Assembly (NCBI GenBank): GCA_046296435.1
Contig: JBKBLI010000006.1
Span: 1 to 64,000, forward strand
Length of the DNA: 64,000 nucleotides
Source: M3007 sp046296435
GTDB taxonomy: Bacteria > Bacteroidota > Bacteroidia > Chitinophagales > Saprospiraceae
Reading direction: 5' to 3'
Positions 28,589-38,848 of this stretch are shown here, piece after piece (the first letter of the stretch is position 1; the number at the start of each line of letters is the position of its first letter). The notes under the pieces were generated by a model that ran no database searches, was not told where the DNA came from, and was given only the letters and a program-made list of their open reading frames with translations. Made by a program: the position numbers and the translations under genes.

Positions 28589-29314
28589 TCAGGCTTCTGC
28601 GCCTTCTTTCTCTTCGCTTCGGATGGCTTTGCGCTCTTCCAAGCCTTCACGGATGGCTTCGGTGATGAAGTTCGTGATGATTTGGATGGATTTTGAGGCG
28701 TCGTCGTTGCTGGGGATGGGGTAATCCACCAGCGTGGGGTCGGAGTTGGTGTCCACCATTCCGAGGGTGCGGATTTTGAGGCGACGCGCTTCGGCCAATG
28801 CGAGGTGCTCGTGGTGGATATCCACGATGAATACGGCGGAGGGCAGACGGTTCAGGTTGGCGATACCGCCCAACTGGCGGGAGAGCTTGGCGTGTTCGCG
28901 GCCCAGGGTGAGGCGTTCTTTTTTGGTGATGCTGGTGAGGGTGGTATCGGCCAGCATGCGCTCGATGTTCTGCATTTTTTTGACCGACTGCCGGATGGTC
29001 TGGAAGTTGGTCATCATGCCGCCGAGCCAGCGTTCTGTAACGTAAGGCATGTTGACGCTTTCAGCCGCCTTTTGCACGATCTCGCGGGCTTGTTTTTTGG
29101 TGGCGACGAAGAGGATTTTTTTGCCGCTTTTGGCAAGCGCTTTCATGGCCTGTCCGGCGCGTTCGAGGCATTCGGCCGTGCGGTTGAGGTCGATGATGTG
29201 TACGCCTTTGTGCTCCATGAAGATGTATGGAGTCATCTTAGGGTTCCACTTTTTGCGCAGGTGGCCGAAGTGGCATCCGGCGTCAAGCAAATCTTTATAG
29301 GTGGGCTTTTGCAT
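28589..29314 (-). CDS. rpsB: 30S ribosomal protein S2
   Basis: The 241-residue protein shows S2 signatures: LLDAGCHFGHLRKKWNPKM near the N-terminus, GKKILFVATKKQAREIV, VTERWLGGMMTNF and LPSAVFIVDIHHEHLALAEA followed by VDTNSDP. The C-terminus has a short acidic tail. It follows rpsI by 36 bases and so belongs to an rplM-rpsI-rpsB transcript. Confidence 0.98.
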   Translation of the reverse strand: MQKPTYKDLLDAGCHFGHLRKKWNPKMTPYIFMEHKGVHIIDLNRTAECLERAGQAMKALAKSGKKILFVATKKQAREIVQKAAESVNMPYVTERWLGGMMTNFQTIRQSVKKMQNIERMLADTTLTSITKKERLTLGREHAKLSRQLGGIANLNRLPSAVFIVDIHHEHLALAEARRLKIRTLGMVDTNSDPTLVDYPIPSNDDASKSIQIITNFITEAIREGLEERKAIRSEEKEGAEA

Positions 29315-29350
29315 GATTCAAAAGCGAGTTTTTTTTGAAAGATAAAAAAA

Positions 29351-29737
29351 TTAGCGTTTGGAGAACTGGAAGCGTTTACGCGCTTTGGGTTTGCCGTACT
29401 TCTTGCGTTCGACGGCGCGGCTGTCGCGGGTCAGGAATTTGCGGGCCTTGAGCGGCTTTTTGAATTCCTCATTGATTTTGACCAGAGCGCGGCTGATGCC
29501 CATGCGCACGGCTTCTGCCTGTCCTTTGTAGCCGCCGCCGCGCACGTTGATTTTGATATTGTACAGATTCTCGGCGCCCACCACTGCGAAGGGGTCCGTC
29601 ACGTTGTGTTGTACGTGTATCTGCGGAAAATATTCGCGATAGTCTTTGCCGTTCACAGAGATTTTGCCCTCGCCCTGCATCACATAGATGCGCGCTACGG
29701 CTGTCTTACGGCGACCTATGGCATTTATCATTTCCAT
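29351..29737 (-). CDS. rpsI: 30S ribosomal protein S9
   Basis: The 128-residue protein has INAIGRRKTAVARIY at the start, GGGYKGQAEAVRMGISRAL in the centre and the conserved basic C-terminal tail KARKRFQFSKR whose last Arg reaches the P-site tRNA. It directly follows rplM (31-base gap), the universal order. A second in-frame ATG two codons later is equally possible as the start. Confidence 0.98.
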   Translation of the reverse strand: MEMINAIGRRKTAVARIYVMQGEGKISVNGKDYREYFPQIHVQHNVTDPFAVVGAENLYNIKINVRGGGYKGQAEAVRMGISRALVKINEEFKKPLKARKFLTRDSRAVERKKYGKPKARKRFQFSKR

Positions 29738-29768
29738 ATTGCGGATAAGTCAGTTTGCTTGTAAGTGA

Positions 29769-30212
29769 TTAGAACGTAAGGGGTTCGGGTTTTTGCGCGG
29801 CGTGCGGATGGGTTTCGCCCGGATACACGAAGAGTTTTTTGCGCATTTGCCGGCCGAGGCGATTTTTAGGGAGCATGCCTCTTACGCCGCGCTCGATAAT
29901 GCGAATGGGATGCTTTTCGAGCATTTCAATGGCGAGCGTTTCTTTCAGGCCGCCGGGATGCAGGGAGTAATTTTTGTAGACTTTCTGTTCCCATTTGTGT
30001 CCCGTGAAGCGCACTTTGTCGGCGTTGATTACGATCACGTAATCGCCGGTGTCGTCATGGGGCGTGTAAGAGGGTTTGTTCTTGCCGCGCAGAATCGCCG
30101 CAATGCGCGAGCACATACGGCCCACTACCATATCGCGGGCATCGACTACATACCATTTGCGCTCGGCCTTGTCGGCGCTCACGGAAATGGTGCGATAGCT
30201 CAAAGTATTCAT
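29769..30212 (-). CDS. rplM: 50S ribosomal protein L13
   Basis: The 147-residue protein has WYVVDARDMVVGRMCSRIA, DYVIVINADKVRFTG and the ERGVRGMLPKNRLGRQ motif of L13. It is the first gene of the rplM-rpsI-rpsB series. A consensus -7 box lies at 30311-30318, which leaves a leader of about 90 bases holding a 7-bp hairpin, a possible autoregulatory site. Confidence 0.98.
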   Translation of the reverse strand: MNTLSYRTISVSADKAERKWYVVDARDMVVGRMCSRIAAILRGKNKPSYTPHDDTGDYVIVINADKVRFTGHKWEQKVYKNYSLHPGGLKETLAIEMLEKHPIRIIERGVRGMLPKNRLGRQMRKKLFVYPGETHPHAAQKPEPLTF

Positions 30213-30240
30213 CGAATGAAAAACGTTTTTTTGCCGAAAA

Positions 30241-30267
30241 ATAGCCGTTTTGGCTGCGGGCGGCTAT
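30241..30267 (-). promoter_or_regulatory. Hairpin in the rplM leader
   Basis: ATAGCCG (30241-30247) and CGGCTAT (30261-30267) form a 7-bp stem with a 13-base loop in the transcribed leader. Ribosomal-protein leaders often bind their own product; that this one does is inference. Confidence 0.4.
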
Positions 30268-30310
30268 GAAAAAAATCACGGCGCTATACCCCCTTTTGCC
30301 AAAGCGGCTG

Positions 30311-30318
30311 CAAAGGTA
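30311..30318 (-). promoter_or_regulatory. Promoter -7 box (TACCTTTG) of rplM-rpsI-rpsB
   Basis: A full match to TAnnTTTG on the minus strand. A CTTGG is positioned about 20 bases upstream (30338-30342) as a possible -33 element. Confidence 0.65.
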
Positions 30319-30462
30319 TGGCGACTTTTCGGGGTCGCCAAGGGTTCGGACAAGTTTTTTTTTACAAAAAGTGATAACTGACTGAAAATGAGGCTTTTTT
30401 TGGCGCGCCTGAGAAATCTATACGAATGCCATTGGGCTTCAAAAACTTTGATAATCAGCGTA

Positions 30463-31710
<1,248 letters not shown>

Positions 31711-31749
31711 CTTATGTCGAAAATTTTTGTCGTTTTGAAAAAAGCGCCG

Positions 31750-31757
31750 CAAAGGTA
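31750..31757 (-). promoter_or_regulatory. Promoter -7 box (TACCTTTG) of metK
   Basis: A full match to TAnnTTTG on the minus strand, 40 bases before the ATG at 31710. TTTTG at 31771-31775 and TTTG at 31782-31785 lie upstream but at spacings of 13 and 24, so the -33 box is unclear. Confidence 0.6.
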
Positions 31758-31941
31758 CGTCAATATTCGACAAAATTTCGGCAAAGATATTCCTTCGAGG
31801 GCGCAAGCTGACCAATTAGGGGCCGAGACGGCTATCGCGATTGGCCTGTGGAGAGTCTGCTGCGTCGCGTTTTCTCTATGCGGGGCGGTCAAAGCCGACG
31901 ACAAAGGTCGTTTTGCAGAAGGCTGCTGAATCTGTTTGCGA

Positions 31942-32436
31942 CTATCGCACCAGCGCCCGCATCATCCAGTTGGCGTCGTTGCGAAGGAAGAGATTGAGCA
32001 GGTCGTTGGCTTTGTGCGTAAATTTGCGGATATCCTGAATCGTGTTGCAAAGTTGTTCGGAGTGCGGGCAGGCCGGTTCCAGTTCGCAGAGTTCGTCCAA
32101 GATTTGGAACATGGGGTCCAACTCGCGTTCTTTGCGGTTTTTGACAATCTGACGAACGACGACCCACATGTCTTTTTCGGCGGTGTAGCGATCTTTGGTT
32201 CTACCTGCCTGCGTGTGTCGGTGTACGAGGCCCCATTGTTCCAAATCGCGCAAGTTGGTGCTGACGGAGCCGGCTGAAAGGCCAAGTTCGTCGCAGATCT
32301 GGTTGGCGCAGAGCGGCTCGGGACTGGCCAATAGCAGGGCGTGTATTTGCGCCATAGCAGGCGGCACGCCCCATTTGGCGGACATGGTCCCCCAATACTC
32401 GACAAACTTCTTCTTGGCTTCGTGTACATCCATCAT
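31942..32436 (-). CDS. GbsR/MarR-type transcriptional regulator
   Basis: The 164-residue protein has a winged helix-turn-helix (about residues 25-85: PPAMAQIHALLLASPEPL, ICDELGLSAGSVSTNLRDLEQWGLV) and a helical C-terminal part for dimerisation. This matches GbsR-type regulators, a MarR-like group common in Bacteroidota. Targets are not evident; neither flanking gene is an obvious osmoprotectant gene. Two adjacent ATGs (32436 and 32433) could serve as start. Confidence 0.87.
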   Translation of the reverse strand: MMDVHEAKKKFVEYWGTMSAKWGVPPAMAQIHALLLASPEPLCANQICDELGLSAGSVSTNLRDLEQWGLVHRHTQAGRTKDRYTAEKDMWVVVRQIVKNRKERELDPMFQILDELCELEPACPHSEQLCNTIQDIRKFTHKANDLLNLFLRNDANWMMRALVR

Positions 32437-32614
32437 ATCATCTTAGCATCATCTTTTGTTTGCAAAATATAGTCGTCTTTGGCACGATCGGCTTTTTGAG
32501 CAGGCTGCTAACTTCCGCCGTATGCATCTGAGCGCGACGGATTGCATAAATAAACGTCGGCGCTGCGAAGTTGTTCACCGCGGCGCCTGATCGCGTAGGC
32601 GGGTCGGGGCTAAA

Positions 32615-33319
32615 TTACCAGTCTTTTTCGGGTTTGGTTTGGTTGGCGTTGCGTTCTTTTGAGCGGTACTTTTGCCCTGCCTTTTGATCGGCGCGCTCGA
32701 TGCCCTCCATGATGTTTTTCAGCTCGTCCCGGCCCTTGCGGGCGGTCGAGCGGTCGTCGCCGGGTTGCGGGGGCGAGGGCTGCGAATCTTGCTCGCCGGG
32801 ATTTCCGGATTGCGGCTCTTGCTGGTTAGATTCTCGGGCTTGATCTTGATGGTCGTCTCCTTGTCCTGATTTTTGGCGTTGTTCTTCGCGTTTGATTTTT
32901 GCGTATTGCAGATTGGCCTTGGCGTCGTTCAGGCCGGGAGCCAGTTTCAGGCTGTTACGGTAGGCGGCGATGGCCTCTTCGTACTTTCCCTGGCGGAGTT
33001 GGGCGTTGCCGAGATTGTACCACGCATCCGCTCGTTGGCTGGGGGGCAGTGTGCTTTCGGCGGCTTCTTTGAAAGCCGCTTCAGCTTCTTCGAGTTCATC
33101 CATGCGGTAAGCGGCGGCGCCCTGATTGTAGCGCAAGGCGGCTGAACGTTCGGGCGCTTGCTCGATCGCTTGCTGCCAGTACCGGCGGGCTTCGTCGTAG
33201 CGCTTGTCGGCAAAGGCGCGGTCTCCTTGGCGGGCGGGGTCGGACTGCGCGGCGACAAGAACGCCGGAGGTAAAGAACAGGCCGGAAAGTGCAATTTTTA
33301 CAAAAAGGGCGTTTGGCAT
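32615..33319 (-). CDS. BatC-like TPR protein, outside a bat operon
   Basis: The 234-residue protein has a signal peptide (ALSGLFFTSGVLVAAQ), three TPR repeats (about 30-135: GDRAFADKRYDEARRYWQQA, ALRYNQGAAAYRM, AWYNLGNAQLRQGKYEEAI) and a long Gln/Asp/Ser/Pro-rich tail followed by a helical segment (GRDELKNIMEGIERADQKAG). This architecture is that of BatC/BatE-type proteins of the Bacteroides aerotolerance cluster. No batA, batB or batD VWA-type gene is adjacent, so it is an orphan. A TATTTTTG -7 box lies at 33363-33370. Confidence 0.78.
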   Translation of the reverse strand: MPNALFVKIALSGLFFTSGVLVAAQSDPARQGDRAFADKRYDEARRYWQQAIEQAPERSAALRYNQGAAAYRMDELEEAEAAFKEAAESTLPPSQRADAWYNLGNAQLRQGKYEEAIAAYRNSLKLAPGLNDAKANLQYAKIKREEQRQKSGQGDDHQDQARESNQQEPQSGNPGEQDSQPSPPQPGDDRSTARKGRDELKNIMEGIERADQKAGQKYRSKERNANQTKPEKDW

Positions 33320-33362
33320 GGCGTGAATGCTGCAGGCGCGTTAGAAAGGCCCAAAGCCGGCG

Positions 33363-33370
33363 CAAAAATA
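33363..33370 (-). promoter_or_regulatory. Promoter -7 box (TATTTTTG) of the BatC-like gene
   Basis: A full match to TAnnTTTG on the minus strand, 43 bases before the ATG at 33319. Confidence 0.5.
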
Positions 33371-33525
33371 CGTCGTATTTGTCGATTGCGGCGCGTTGGA
33401 GGGGAGAGAGGGATATGGGGGGCGTCTCTTTGCGATGGCGTTTAGCGTCTTTGGGTTTGTGCATACGCGTTCGGGCGTATCCGCTTTTTTTTTGACAGGA
33501 TAGGCAATTGGGGCTTTTGGACAAC

Positions 33526-33554
33526 TTTGTTTTGCAAACAAGTATGTTACTTTG
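33526..33554 (+). promoter_or_regulatory. Promoter (TTTG-N17-TTACTTTG) of the BNR-repeat gene
   Basis: TTTG at 33526-33529 and TTACTTTG at 33547-33554 are 17 bases apart; the -7 box has one mismatch to TAnnTTTG. The ATG at 33618 is about 63 bases downstream. Confidence 0.5.
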
Positions 33555-33617
33555 AGCGTTTTTCAAATAAGATTCCGCGTCGGTCGTCGCCGCTTTGCTT
33601 TCAGTAAACTAAACGCC

Positions 33618-36600
33618 ATGCAAAAGACAATTTTTACTTTTCTGTTGACCCTGTTCTGCGCTTTTGGCCTGTTCGGACAGAAGTACCGCGACATGATCGA
33701 GAGCGGGACTTTTACCTTAGAGGAGATCCGACAAGAAGCCGAGCGGCACTTCGACGCAGTGGGCAGCGCGCGCGGGACAGGCTACGCCGCTTACAAGCGC
33801 TGGGAGTATTCGGCTTCCTTAGAGTTGGACGAAAACGGGGTCAAGATTCCGAATTTTACCCTTACCCGTCAGGCGCAGGATTACCGCCGCGCCGAGCAAA
33901 AACGCCATGCCGAGTCGGGTGGGTTTGCCGGCGACTGGAAAGAACTCGGCCCTACATACTGGAACGCTACCTCCGGTTGGAATCCCGGCGTGGGCCGCGT
34001 GACCTCTATCGGTATCGACGAGAACGACGCCAACCACCTGATTGTGGGCAGCCCCACCGGAGGCGTCTGGAAAACCCTCGACGGCGGCGCTACCTGGACG
34101 CCGCTGACGGATCAATTTTCTACGGTGGATGTTTATGCGCTGGAGATTAACCCCCACGCGCCCAACGTCTATTTGTGGGGCAGCACGGGCGGCAAGATAT
34201 TCCGCTCCGTCAATGCCGGCGAGAGCTGGTCTGCCACGGGCAATGTGCCCGGATCGGGCCGCGTGAGCCGCATCCTTTTTCACCCGACGGATCCAAATGT
34301 AGTGTTTGCCTGCTCTGAGTCCAACGGCTTGTATCGCTCGGTCAACGGCGGGGCCACATGGAGCGGCGTGAGCGGACTGACAGGCGTGTCGGCAACGCCG
34401 GGCTATGATGTGGAGTTCAAGCCGGGCGATCCGGGCGTGATGTATTTCTCCGGCACGTCGTTTTACCGCTCAGCCGACGGCGGCGTTTCGTTCAGCCTCG
34501 TGAGCGGGCTTGCGGCGGGCAATAGCCGCTACAAGATGATTGGCGTGTCGCCGGCCAACCCCGAAGTCGTCTATGTGCTGGAGTCAAACGGCGGCGTTTT
34601 TGGCGCCTTCTACAAGTCGGTCAATAGCGGGCAATCCTTCGACAAATTGATAGATGGCAGCCAGATCAATTTCTTTGGTTACAGCCCGATCGGCGACGAC
34701 GACCGCGGCCAGGCGCCCCGCGATATGGACGTATGCGTCAGCCCCTTCGACGCCGACGAGGTCCATATTGCAGGCATACACACCTGGCGCTCGTTCGACG
34801 GAGGCGCCAATTTCGAGCTGACCTCGCACTGGGTGCCGGGTACGGCGGCCAGCCTTGGCGTAGGATACAATCACGCGGATATCGATATCCTCAAATATGT
34901 CGGCGCCACGCTCTATGTGGGATCCGACGGCGGGATATATACCAGCGACAACAGAGCGCAGAGTTTCACCGACCGAAGCGTCGGACTGGGTATCCGGGAG
35001 TTTTACAAGATCGGCGTATCCCGTACCGATCCGAATGTGGTGTCGGGCGGTTCGCAGGACAACGGGACCAGCGTGATGCGCGGCCCCAACCGCGCCTGGG
35101 TGGACTGGCTTGGCGCCGACGGTATGGAAACCTTCGTGGACTGGAGCAACCCGCAGATCCTGTACGGCACTTCTCAAAACGGCTCCATGTACCGCTCTTC
35201 CGACCAGGGCAACAGCCGCGTCGGCATTTCTAAACCGCAGGGCGTAGGCAACGGCGCCTGGGTGACGCCTTTCGAGCAAGATCCTAAACAGCCCGCCACG
35301 ATATACGTGGCGTTTTCCGACGTCTGGCGCAGCACCAATAGCGGCAACTCGTGGACCAAGATCTCGGACCTCGGCGGCGGCAATTTCAACCAAATGAAAT
35401 TGGCGCCATCTGACAACCAACGCATCTACATCTCGCGCGGCAGCGCGCTCTTTACCACCGCCGATGGCGGCAATTCGTGGGATGCCATCGCTTCGGCATG
35501 GGGCGGCGCCGCTATCAATTACATTGCCGTACACCCCCACAATCCTGAGCGCCTGCTCATTGTGACGGCATCCAGAGTGTATCACTCGGACAATGCCGGC
35601 CAGTCGTGGACCAACATCAGCGCGGGCCTGCCCTCGGGCGCCAAATACTGCGCCGTATGGGAGGATACCGGTAAAAATGGCATCTATGTGGGCGGATTTG
35701 GTTTTGTGTCCTATACCAACGACGAGCTGGGCGGCGTGTGGGTCGGCTTCTTCGAAGGCCTACCCAATACGCGTGTCTATGAACTGGAGATCAACTATGT
35801 CTCCGAAACCATCTTCGCCGGCACTTATGGCCGCGGTCTTTGGGAGTCGCCCATTTACGCCGCCTCGCCACCTGTGGCCCCTGTCGCCGCATTCAGAGCA
35901 GATCAGACCCAAGGCTGCGGCCAACTCACGGTGCAATTCTACGACCAGTCGGCCAATACGCCCAAAAGTTGGGCCTGGACATTTGAGGGAGGCAATCCGG
36001 CAAACTCGGATCAACCCAACCCGACGGTCGCCTTCAACGGCGCCGGAGCATACAGCGTCAGCCTGACTGTCGGCAACGATGCCGGTTACGCTACCTTAGA
36101 ACAGACCGACCTCATACAAATCGTGGCGCCGAGCAAGCCTTCTGCGACCGATCAACAACGCTGCGATCCGGGAGAGGTGCAACTCGTGGCGAGCGGTTTT
36201 GTGGGCGATTACATCCGCTGGTACGACGCGCTCAACGCTTCCGCTCCAATATTTACGGGCGACACGCTGACGGTTTTCCTCGACGCCACGGCCACTTTTT
36301 ACGCCGCATCGGTTATGGATTATTCCCGCACTGAATATGTAGGGCCGATCTCGAACGCGTTCGGGAGCGGCGGGTTCCACGGCGGCAACTTCTCCCTGGT
36401 AATGGATGCAGAGAGGCCGGTTCGGATCAAGTCGGCCTTGGTCTATGCGCGCGATAGCAAAGATCGCACCTTCGTATTGCGCGACGGGTCGGGCGCCGTC
36501 ATCGCCGAAAAAACGCTGTTTGTGGTCGAAGGCGAAAGCAGGGTGGCCTTAGACTTGGATCTTCCGGTCGGCCAAAACCTGCGGCTTACCTGCCTCAGCC

Positions 36601-37064
36601 CCGCCGACCTGTACCGCAACGCCGGCGGCGCCGCCTATCCCTACGCAATAAACGGGGCGCTGACGCTCAAAGGGGCCACGGGCGGCGCCGCAAGCTATCC
36701 TTATTTCTACGATTTAGAAGTTCAATTCCTCGAAAACTGCGAGAGCGAGCGGGCAGCGGCCACCGCGACAGTAACGCCTTGCAGTTCAATGAGCGAGCCC
36801 GATTTCCTTCGCCGTCTCGCGCTTTCGCCCAATCCTGCGACCAATTACATCGACGTTCTGCTCGAACTGGAACGCAGCGCGGAGATCCTCGTCGAAGTAT
36901 TTGACGAAAAAGGAGCGCTCATATATGCCGAAAACTGGGGCGCGCTGCCCTCGGGAGCTGCGGCGAGACGCATTGACACAAACGTATGGCCTACTGGCGC
37001 CTACTTCGTCCGTCTTGTTATGAACGGACAACGCGCCACGCGAAAAACGCAGGTACAACGCTAA
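33618..37064 (+). CDS. Secreted BNR/VPS10-like repeat protein with PKD and T9SS domains
   Basis: From the ATG at 33618 the product has 1148 residues: a signal peptide (IFTFLLTLFCAFGLFGQ), a long beta-propeller region (about 100-745) with repeated SxDGGxxW or SVNAGESW Asp-box motifs as in BNR/sortilin-type or WSC-like exo-glucanase folds, a PKD domain (about 755-835, WAWTFEGGNPANS), a poorly characterised beta region and a C-terminal T9SS type A sorting domain (LSPNPATNYIDVLLEL, WPTGAYFVRLV). Asp-box propellers occur both in glycoside hydrolases such as sialidases or xyloglucanases and in binding proteins; no catalytic residue can be named, so an enzyme function is not claimed. Confidence 0.88.
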   Translation: MQKTIFTFLLTLFCAFGLFGQKYRDMIESGTFTLEEIRQEAERHFDAVGSARGTGYAAYKRWEYSASLELDENGVKIPNFTLTRQAQDYRRAEQKRHAESGGFAGDWKELGPTYWNATSGWNPGVGRVTSIGIDENDANHLIVGSPTGGVWKTLDGGATWTPLTDQFSTVDVYALEINPHAPNVYLWGSTGGKIFRSVNAGESWSATGNVPGSGRVSRILFHPTDPNVVFACSESNGLYRSVNGGATWSGVSGLTGVSATPGYDVEFKPGDPGVMYFSGTSFYRSADGGVSFSLVSGLAAGNSRYKMIGVSPANPEVVYVLESNGGVFGAFYKSVNSGQSFDKLIDGSQINFFGYSPIGDDDRGQAPRDMDVCVSPFDADEVHIAGIHTWRSFDGGANFELTSHWVPGTAASLGVGYNHADIDILKYVGATLYVGSDGGIYTSDNRAQSFTDRSVGLGIREFYKIGVSRTDPNVVSGGSQDNGTSVMRGPNRAWVDWLGADGMETFVDWSNPQILYGTSQNGSMYRSSDQGNSRVGISKPQGVGNGAWVTPFEQDPKQPATIYVAFSDVWRSTNSGNSWTKISDLGGGNFNQMKLAPSDNQRIYISRGSALFTTADGGNSWDAIASAWGGAAINYIAVHPHNPERLLIVTASRVYHSDNAGQSWTNISAGLPSGAKYCAVWEDTGKNGIYVGGFGFVSYTNDELGGVWVGFFEGLPNTRVYELEINYVSETIFAGTYGRGLWESPIYAASPPVAPVAAFRADQTQGCGQLTVQFYDQSANTPKSWAWTFEGGNPANSDQPNPTVAFNGAGAYSVSLTVGNDAGYATLEQTDLIQIVAPSKPSATDQQRCDPGEVQLVASGFVGDYIRWYDALNASAPIFTGDTLTVFLDATATFYAASVMDYSRTEYVGPISNAFGSGGFHGGNFSLVMDAERPVRIKSALVYARDSKDRTFVLRDGSGAVIAEKTLFVVEGESRVALDLDLPVGQNLRLTCLSPADLYRNAGGAAYPYAINGALTLKGATGGAASYPYFYDLEVQFLENCESERAAATATVTPCSSMSEPDFLRRLALSPNPATNYIDVLLELERSAEILVEVFDEKGALIYAENWGALPSGAAARRIDTNVWPTGAYFVRLVMNGQRATRKTQVQR

Positions 37065-37073
37065 GCGCTGCAG

Positions 37074-37142
37074 ATGGGTCGCCCTAAGCGACGACCGAAA
37101 GCATTCTGACAAAAAGTAAACGGATCTTTTCGAGCGACCCAT
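37074..37142. repeat. 9-bp inverted repeat with 51-base spacer
   Basis: ATGGGTCGC at 37074-37082 and GCGACCCAT at 37134-37142 flank the region just past the BNR gene. It is in a convergent spacer; the loop is long for a terminator. Confidence 0.4.
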
Positions 37143-37215
37143 TTGCTGAAAAGACCCGATTGGCGCGCCCCAAAAAAGGCAAGCGCAAACGAAGCGCAAG
37201 GCGACTCAACGCCAA

Positions 37216-37608
37216 TCAATAGTCGCTATCGTCGGCTATATCGTCTATATCGTCGCCGCGGCGGCGGGTTCTGATGATATGGCTATCGTCGTCGGCATCA
37301 TCGAGATCGCCGTCGTCGTTGTTTTCAAAGTCGTCATCCGGCTCAGCTTCCGCGAACTCTTTGCGGAGGATTCCCTCTTCGTTGAAGTCGTCGTCTTCGC
37401 TGATGATGCGTTTGGCTTCCAGTACCGTCATTCGGATCAGGTAATATATATCGTCGGTTTCAAAGGGGAGGGCAGATACCTTTTTGCCTTCTTTGTCCGT
37501 ATAAGTCACCAAATGAGCGGCAAACCCAGTGGGGTAAGCCATTTTCACCTGGCGAACGATGTCCTCAGACAGCGCCTCATAATCCTTTACTAAGCGTTTT
37601 TTGGCCAC
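37216..37608 (-). CDS. Acidic protein of unknown function
   Basis: The 130-residue product has a compact N-terminal domain of about 75 residues (VKDYEALSEDIVRQVKMAYP, a beta strand HLVTYTDKEGKKVSALPFET, and a helix IYYLIRMTVLEAKRII) and then a strongly acidic tail dominated by Asp. The start is GTG at 37608. The tail suggests low-complexity charge interactions; I recognise no family. It is transcribed away from the TolB-like gene's 3' end with about 130 bases between. Confidence 0.65.
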   Translation of the reverse strand: MAKKRLVKDYEALSEDIVRQVKMAYPTGFAAHLVTYTDKEGKKVSALPFETDDIYYLIRMTVLEAKRIISEDDDFNEEGILRKEFAEAEPDDDFENNDDGDLDDADDDSHIIRTRRRGDDIDDIADDSDY

Positions 37609-37708
37609 GGCGGGTCAAAATATATTTTTATGTTTAGAAAAAAGCGGTATGCTCGCCACTAATACAAAGCGCGGCAAATTTAGTTCACGTTTCGGAAGCG
37701 CGATGCTG

Positions 37709-37731
37709 AAAAAAAATTTTTTTTCAAAAAA
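37709..37731. repeat. A8-T8-C-A6 dyad between two minus-strand genes
   Basis: A nested A-run/T-run dyad at the 3' end of the TolB-like gene, without the G-rich flank seen elsewhere. It may serve as a T-rich 3' boundary on the minus strand. Confidence 0.4.
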
Positions 37732-37735
37732 CGGC

Positions 37736-38788
37736 TTAGTCCACCCATTCTGCTACAAAAACGTTTGTGTCGCGCGTGCCGCCATTGTTGCGGTTAGAAC
37801 TGAACGCGAGCCGTTTGCCGTCGGGCGAAAACATCGGGAAGGCGTTGAAAACGCTCTCATGGGTCACGCGCTCCAACCCCGTGCCGTCGATATTGATCAG
37901 GTACAGTTGGAAATCATAGCCGCGCTCGGAGTGGTGGTTGCTCGAAAAAATGATCTTTTGCCCAGAGGGATGAAAATACGGCGCCCAGTTGGCTTTGCCC
38001 AGGCGGGTGACCTGGCGCAGGTCGCTCCCGTCGGCGTTGCAGACGAAGATTTCCATATTGGTCGGGGCCACCAAGCCCTGCGCCAAGAGGTCGAGATACT
38101 CTTTTTTTTCCGCCTCCGTACGCGGGCGGCTGGCCCGGAAAACGATTTTTTCGCCGTCGGGGCTGAAGAATGCGCCGCCGTCGTAGCCCAGTTCGTCGGT
38201 GATCTGGCGCAGATCGCCGCCGTCGAGGTTCATCGTCCAGAGCTCAAGGTCGCCGCTGCGGTCGCTGGTAAACAAGATGCGGTCGCCCTTGGGGCTTACC
38301 ACCGCTTCGGCGTCGTAGCCATGGCGCGCCGTAAGGCGCTTGACCACATTGCCGTTCAGGTCAGAGATGAATATATCGTACTCCGGGTAAATGGGCCATA
38401 GGTATTTGCCGGTTTTGAGCGGTTCGTGCGGGCAACTGGTCCCTTCGGCATAGGTCGAAGCGTAGAGCACGTGCCGGCCGTCGGGCATGAAGAAGGAGCA
38501 GGTCGTGCGGCCGTAGCGATTGCTGATGGGCACGGGTTTGTAGTCTGGATTATCAGCGGCGCGATCTACTTCCAGTACGAAAATATGGTCGCATTGCAGA
38601 CCCCAGGCGGAGTTGTTGCTCTGAAAAGTCAAGCGGGTCCCATCGGGGTTCCAGTAAGCCTCGGCGTTGTCGCCGCCAAAGGTGAGTTGTCGGATGTTGC
38701 GCAGATGCGGTTCGCCGGCCGTTTGCTGGGCGCAGATGGCGGGGGCAAGGGTCAGCAAGGACAAAAACAAAAGAAGACGCATATTCAT
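37736..38788 (-). CDS. Secreted TolB-like (PD40/WD40-like) beta-propeller protein
   Basis: The 350-residue product has a signal peptide (RLLLFLSLLTLAPAICAQ) and five to six TolB-type PD40 blades, each with a pattern such as WNPDGTRLTFQSN, VSPKGDRILFTSDRSG, FSPDGEKIVFRA, FHPSGQKIIFSSN and FSPDGKRLAFSSN. It lacks the peptidase domain that often follows such blades and lacks the TolB N-terminal domain, so it is a stand-alone propeller. The ATGs at 38788 and 38782 are both possible. It has a CAACTTTG box about 30 bases upstream. Confidence 0.87.
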   Translation of the reverse strand: MNMRLLLFLSLLTLAPAICAQQTAGEPHLRNIRQLTFGGDNAEAYWNPDGTRLTFQSNNSAWGLQCDHIFVLEVDRAADNPDYKPVPISNRYGRTTCSFFMPDGRHVLYASTYAEGTSCPHEPLKTGKYLWPIYPEYDIFISDLNGNVVKRLTARHGYDAEAVVSPKGDRILFTSDRSGDLELWTMNLDGGDLRQITDELGYDGGAFFSPDGEKIVFRASRPRTEAEKKEYLDLLAQGLVAPTNMEIFVCNADGSDLRQVTRLGKANWAPYFHPSGQKIIFSSNHHSERGYDFQLYLINIDGTGLERVTHESVFNAFPMFSPDGKRLAFSSNRNNGGTRDTNVFVAEWVD

Positions 38789-38812
38789 AATTGGGTGTAT
38801 TGAAAAATCGGG

Positions 38813-38820
38813 CAAAGTTG
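38813..38820 (-). promoter_or_regulatory. Near-consensus -7 box (CAACTTTG) of the TolB-like gene
   Basis: One mismatch to TAnnTTTG; identical to the box before tsf. Confidence 0.4.
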
Positions 38821-38848
38821 GGGCTAAGTTCCGGCGCGATGGTCAGGA

